A DNA stretch of 64,000 nt, taken from Zipacnadum sp036504235. GTDB taxonomy: Bacteria > Armatimonadota > Zipacnadia > Zipacnadales > Zipacnadaceae. The translations under genes and the position numbers were made by a program. The DNA lies in assembly GCA_036504235.1 (NCBI GenBank), contig DASXVN010000006.1:1-64000 (forward strand). Direction: 5' to 3'. Under the pieces are notes generated by a model. It did no database searches and had not been told where the DNA came from. It was given only the letters and a program-made list of their open reading frames with translations. This document shows positions 61,042 to 64,000 of the stretch, one piece after another. Positions within the stretch are counted from its first letter, which is position 1; each line of letters opens with the position of its first letter.

Positions 61042-62346
61042 CTAGCGCACCGCAAACACTTGCAGGCTCCGCAGCCGGGGCTCGCCGGAGGCGCGGCTAA
61101 CGTGGACGCGCACGCCCTCCACCTCGATCGTGGGGAAGCGATTGATCCGCTGGTAGCCGATCGCGGTACCGACGTGCACGCCCTCCCAGCGCCCGTGGCT
61201 GAGCACCTGGACGATATATTCACGCACCCGCTCGCCGTGGGCGACATCTTCCTGAATTCGCACGTGGTTGATCGCCGTGGGCTTCGCGAAGAGGACCTCC
61301 AGCGTGCCGGCGGCGGTCTCGGCGGCGACCGAGCCATCCGGGGCCGCCTGGACGGCTCCGGCGACTACCGCCCGGGCCCCCGTGCGCGGACCGGCCTCCC
61401 CGGCCTCGGCCAGCGGCGAGGCGAAGCGCCGCCGAATCTCCGCGCCCATCGCCAGTAGCCGCTCCACGTCCGTCTCCGGCAGCAGGCCCCGGGTGTCCGG
61501 GCCGACGTTCAGCATCAGATTGCAGCCGGAGCCGACCGACTTGTAGTACATGTCCACCAGGCGCTCGGTGCTTTTGAGCGTGGGCAGGTCGTAGGTATTC
61601 CAGAACCAGTTGGCGCGAATCCGCGCGTCGCACTCCGCGGGCAGCCAGTGCGGGAAGCTCTCCCGGTAGGCAGCGGTCATGAACTGGTCGTGGCCCAGGT
61701 AGTCTTCCGGCTTTTCGATCACGTTCCAGCAGGGGTCCGGGGCCAGCCCGTCCTCGTTGCCCACCCAGCGGTAATCCGGCTCGCCCATCGAGAAGACGCA
61801 CGCCTCCGGCTGCAGCCCGCGGATCTGGCCGATGATCCGCTCCCAGTCGTACACCCGGCCCTGGCTGCCCGCGCCGTCCAGCCAGCAGCAGAAGACCTTC
61901 CCATAGCGGGTCAGCAGCTCGCGCCACTGGGCCAAGTACAGCTCGTCATAGGCGGCGGCGTCCGGGTAGCGGGGGTCGTGGCGGTCCCAGGGGGAGAGGT
62001 AGAGGCCGAAGTGCAGCCCCTCGGCGCGTGCGGCCTCCGCGGCCAGCTCCACCAAGTCGCCGCGCCCGGCCTGCCAGGGGCTGGACTTGAGCGAGTGGTC
62101 GGTGGTATCGGTGGGCCAGTTGCAGAAGCCGTCGTGGTGCTTGGCGGTGACCACCAGATAGCGCATCCCCGCCTCCCGCGCGGCCCGGGCCCACTGCCGG
62201 GGATCGCAGGCCGTCGGGTGGACCACCGCCGGGTCCTCGCTCCCGTCGCCCCACTCCTGATCTAGAAACGTGTTGGGTCCGAAATGGCAGAACATGCCGA
62301 ATTCGGCCTGCTGAAAGGCCAGTTGTCGCGCGGAAGGTACGACCAT
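61042..62346 (-). CDS. GH29 alpha-L-fucosidase
   Basis: This 434-residue enzyme hydrolyses alpha-L-fucosides. FGMFCHFGPNTFLDQEWGDG, VVTAKHHDGFCNWPT, LHFGLYLSPWDRHDP, and the nucleophile Asp157 in CCWLDGAG fit the family. RIRANWFWNTYD and LLMLNVGPDTRGLLPETDVERL-type sequence follow, and a short beta C-terminal domain ends the protein. No signal peptide is present. It is followed upstream by an aldo/keto reductase gene with a 14-base gap (same strand). Confidence 0.92.
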   Translation of the reverse strand: MVVPSARQLAFQQAEFGMFCHFGPNTFLDQEWGDGSEDPAVVHPTACDPRQWARAAREAGMRYLVVTAKHHDGFCNWPTDTTDHSLKSSPWQAGRGDLVELAAEAARAEGLHFGLYLSPWDRHDPRYPDAAAYDELYLAQWRELLTRYGKVFCCWLDGAGSQGRVYDWERIIGQIRGLQPEACVFSMGEPDYRWVGNEDGLAPDPCWNVIEKPEDYLGHDQFMTAAYRESFPHWLPAECDARIRANWFWNTYDLPTLKSTERLVDMYYKSVGSGCNLMLNVGPDTRGLLPETDVERLLAMGAEIRRRFASPLAEAGEAGPRTGARAVVAGAVQAAPDGSVAAETAAGTLEVLFAKPTAINHVRIQEDVAHGERVREYIVQVLSHGRWEGVHVGTAIGYQRINRFPTIEVEGVRVHVSRASGEPRLRSLQVFAVR

Positions 62347-62360
62347 GCTAGTTCTCCTCG

Positions 62361-63329
62361 TCAGAAGCTGCTCTCCAACGCCGCGGTGATCTGGGCGACT
62401 TCCGCCGCGGTCAGTTCCACCTCGCCGGCCCCGGCGTTCTCGCGCGCCTGCTCAGGATTCCGCGCGCCGACCAGGGCGTGCGTCAGCCCCGGCTGGGCCA
62501 CGGTCCAGGCGATGGTGAGCTGCGCCAGAGTCAGCCCCCGGGCGTCGGCCAGCGGCTGAATCTGCGCCAGGAAGGCGGCCACTCGCGCGCGGTTTTCCCG
62601 GCTGAACTGGGGGTTGCCGGCGCGCATGTCGCCGGCGGGGAACTCCCGCTCCGGCCCGACCTTGCCGGTCAGCAGCCCCTGAGCCAGCGGCGAGTAGGCC
62701 AGCGCGGCCACCCCGTGCTCGCGGCAGTAGGGCAGCAGCGTGGTCTCAATATCCCGGTGCATCATGCTGTAGTGCTCCTGGATCACGTCCACGGTCCCGT
62801 AGCGGCCGTACTCCTCGAGCTGCTCCCGGGTGACGTTGCTCACGCCGAGGGCGCGGATCTTGCCCTCCCGCCGGAGCGCCTCCAGGGTGGTCATGGTCTC
62901 CTCAATCGGCGTAGTGGGGTCCTGCCAGTGGGTCTGCAGCAGGTCGATGTAGTCGGTCTGCAGGCGGCGCAGGCTCTGCTCCACCTCGTAGCGGAGCGAT
63001 TCGGCGCCCAGGTAGCGGTGCACCGGCTGGCCGTCCTCGTTGAAGAAGAAGTTGCCGCGGTCGGTGTGCCAGACCAGGCCGCACTTGGTGGCCAGGATCG
63101 CTTGGTCGCGGCGTCCGACCAGGGCGCGGCCCACGACCTCCTCCGAGCGCCCCAGCCCATACGCGGGCGCGGTATCAAGGAAGTTGATCCCCGCGTCGAG
63201 GCCGGCCTGCACGGCGGCAATCGCCTGCTGGTCGTCGCTCCCGCCCCAGGTCCAGCCGCCAATCGCCCAAGCCCCGAAGGCCACGACGGAGGCGTGAATT
63301 CCCGAGTTGCCCAACGGTCGGTAACGCAT
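62361..63329 (-). CDS. Aldo/keto reductase
   Basis: This 322-residue NADP-dependent oxidoreductase has Asp52 and Tyr57 in FLDTAPAYG, Lys82 in ILATKCGLVW, and the His of LLQTHWQ as the catalytic tetrad, plus the C-terminal cofactor region VGARNPEQARENAGA. It resembles members acting on L-fucose/L-rhamnose-type sugars or their aldehydes, which would suit the neighbouring fucosidase, but the substrate is inference. It is in a row with the fucosidase and the URO-D-like gene. Confidence 0.9.
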   Translation of the reverse strand: MRYRPLGNSGIHASVVAFGAWAIGGWTWGGSDDQQAIAAVQAGLDAGINFLDTAPAYGLGRSEEVVGRALVGRRDQAILATKCGLVWHTDRGNFFFNEDGQPVHRYLGAESLRYEVEQSLRRLQTDYIDLLQTHWQDPTTPIEETMTTLEALRREGKIRALGVSNVTREQLEEYGRYGTVDVIQEHYSMMHRDIETTLLPYCREHGVAALAYSPLAQGLLTGKVGPEREFPAGDMRAGNPQFSRENRARVAAFLAQIQPLADARGLTLAQLTIAWTVAQPGLTHALVGARNPEQARENAGAGEVELTAAEVAQITAALESSF

Positions 63330-63346
63330 GGTACTAACCTCCGGGT

Positions 63347-64000
63347 CTAGCTATGATCGCACAGCCACTGCAGAAATTCGTCAATCTCCGCCCGCGAGGG
63401 GCCGCCGTTGACGCTATAGATGACCAGTTCCGGCCGCAACTCCTGGTGCAGCGTCTTGAGCGCCTCAATCGGCCCGTAGGCGTAGACAGACTTGCCGGCT
63501 GCCTGGAATTGCTGGAGCAACTCGACCCAGGTGAACATCTCGCGGCCGGTGGCGTCCCGGGCGGCTCCCGGCACCCACTGGATGCCGTGTAGTTCGGGCA
63601 GGCTCAGCAGCGAGGGCACATGGCAGAGCGCCTCGGGCCCGTCGAGGTGGTAGATACTGTGGTCCACGAACTCGGTCTCGTCCTCCAGGCAGGGCATGAC
63701 CCAGCGGTCGAACATGGGCGGCGACATCAGCGCGGCGAAGTCGCATTGCACCGCGGCGGTGCGCCCCGCGCCCACCACCCCCAGCCAGGAGGTCGTGTAG
63801 CCCACCTCGAACATCCCCGCCGCCTCCGCGATGGCGTCATAGACCGGAGCGAAGAACTCGCGGACCTCCGTGACCGCCCGGTCAATGACCTCCGGCTGGT
63901 CGAGCATGTCCATACACAGCCGCCCGTAGCCGCGGATCGCGCCCAGGCCGTCCACATTGCTGTGGGTGTCCAGGGTGCAGAGCAGCGCGCGCCCGGCGGC
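63347..64000 (-). CDS. Uroporphyrinogen-decarboxylase-like protein, N-terminus beyond the window
   Basis: Partial: 217 codons plus stop are present and the frame continues off the right edge (AAGRALLCTLDTHSNVDG), so the true start is not visible. The segment has the URO-D-like barrel end (WLGVVGAGRTAAVQCDFAALMSPPMFDRWVMPCLEDETEF, YHLDGPEALCHVPSLLSLPELHGIQWVPGA). It is the second such gene in the sugar cluster and is only distantly similar to that at 49321. Lying 17 bases upstream of the aldo/keto reductase, it is probably in the same operon. Confidence 0.8.
   Translation of the reverse strand, partial: AAGRALLCTLDTHSNVDGLGAIRGYGRLCMDMLDQPEVIDRAVTEVREFFAPVYDAIAEAAGMFEVGYTTSWLGVVGAGRTAAVQCDFAALMSPPMFDRWVMPCLEDETEFVDHSIYHLDGPEALCHVPSLLSLPELHGIQWVPGAARDATGREMFTWVELLQQFQAAGKSVYAYGPIEALKTLHQELRPELVIYSVNGGPSRAEIDEFLQWLCDHS

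Noticed and set aside
1..64000. CRISPR array
   Set aside because: No set of regularly spaced direct repeats with unique spacers of constant length was seen; the repeats here are palindromes at irregular spacing.
1..64000. Insertion sequence or prophage
   Set aside because: No transposase, integrase or phage structural gene was recognised on either strand.

Overview
The window is one contiguous, GC-rich (roughly two-thirds G+C by eye) stretch of bacterial chromosome. Several features suggest an uncultured or poorly described diderm, most likely Armatimonadota (formerly Armatimonadetes). Two short secreted proteins carry the type IV pseudopilin N-terminus GFTLIELLVVIAIIAILAAI followed by LFPVFARARA and a C-terminal RHNG...DGH signature (DUF1559-like), a combination typical of that phylum and of Planctomycetes and Lentisphaerae. 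Further hints are LL-diaminopimelate aminotransferase next to dapF, a beta-barrel-like secreted protein, NFU and ClpC homologues, and a large polysaccharide-degradation locus containing uroporphyrinogen-decarboxylase-like proteins. The phylum call is inference; no rRNA is present.

Layout. 1-587: a dense cluster of short palindromic repeats. 588-663: a CAT-anticodon tRNA with its own promoter. 764-5555: a two-gene unit, a 1313-residue multidomain signalling protein (degenerate SIR2-like domain, STAND NTPase, HEAT and TPR-like repeats, C-terminal PQQ-type beta-propeller) overlapping a TPR lipoprotein. 5570-11027: central metabolism and membrane genes (aminotransferase, ICMT-like methyltransferase, NAD isocitrate dehydrogenase, M50-like metalloprotease, malate dehydrogenase) separated by more palindromic repeats. 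11238-13796: a large secreted protein of unknown function. 14010-18026: a cobalamin riboswitch with clear promoter and terminators, a pseudopilin gene, and a BtuF-BtuD-BtuC vitamin B12 ABC importer. 18014-28763 (minus): a long same-strand housekeeping block: DNA glycosylase, sugar isomerase-like protein, mutL, miaA, dapF, dapL, the paired radical-SAM proteins TIGR03960/TIGR03936, and RNase G. 28825-29191: a possible structured RNA and tRNA-Leu(CAG). 29275-40762: secreted barrel-like protein, SGNH esterase, DUF362-like protein, transaldolase/FSA, NFU, PfkB kinase, copper-amine-oxidase-type stalk protein, ClpC, a second pseudopilin, and IlvE. 41146-64000: mainly a carbohydrate-utilisation region: xylose-isomerase-like protein, HicBA toxin-antitoxin, Gfo/Idh oxidoreductase, two GH38 alpha-mannosidases, two URO-D-like proteins, a very large secreted beta-galactosidase-like protein, GH78 alpha-L-rhamnosidase, GH29 alpha-L-fucosidase and an aldo/keto reductase.

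How it fits together. The 41-64 kb genes look like a system for dismantling mannose-, rhamnose- and fucose-containing heteropolysaccharides, with oxidoreductase/isomerase enzymes for the released sugars. The B12 importer is controlled by a riboswitch.

Most interesting candidates. (1) The SIR2-like/STAND/propeller protein with its lipoprotein partner next to a tRNA: it looks like a sensor of the defence or conflict type, but its SIR2-like domain has lost the catalytic His and Asn motifs. (2) A short palindromic element (core CCTTCGACAGGCTCAGG) that in all four copies here sits inside the loop of another palindromic repeat; uninterrupted versions of both host palindromes are present in the same window.
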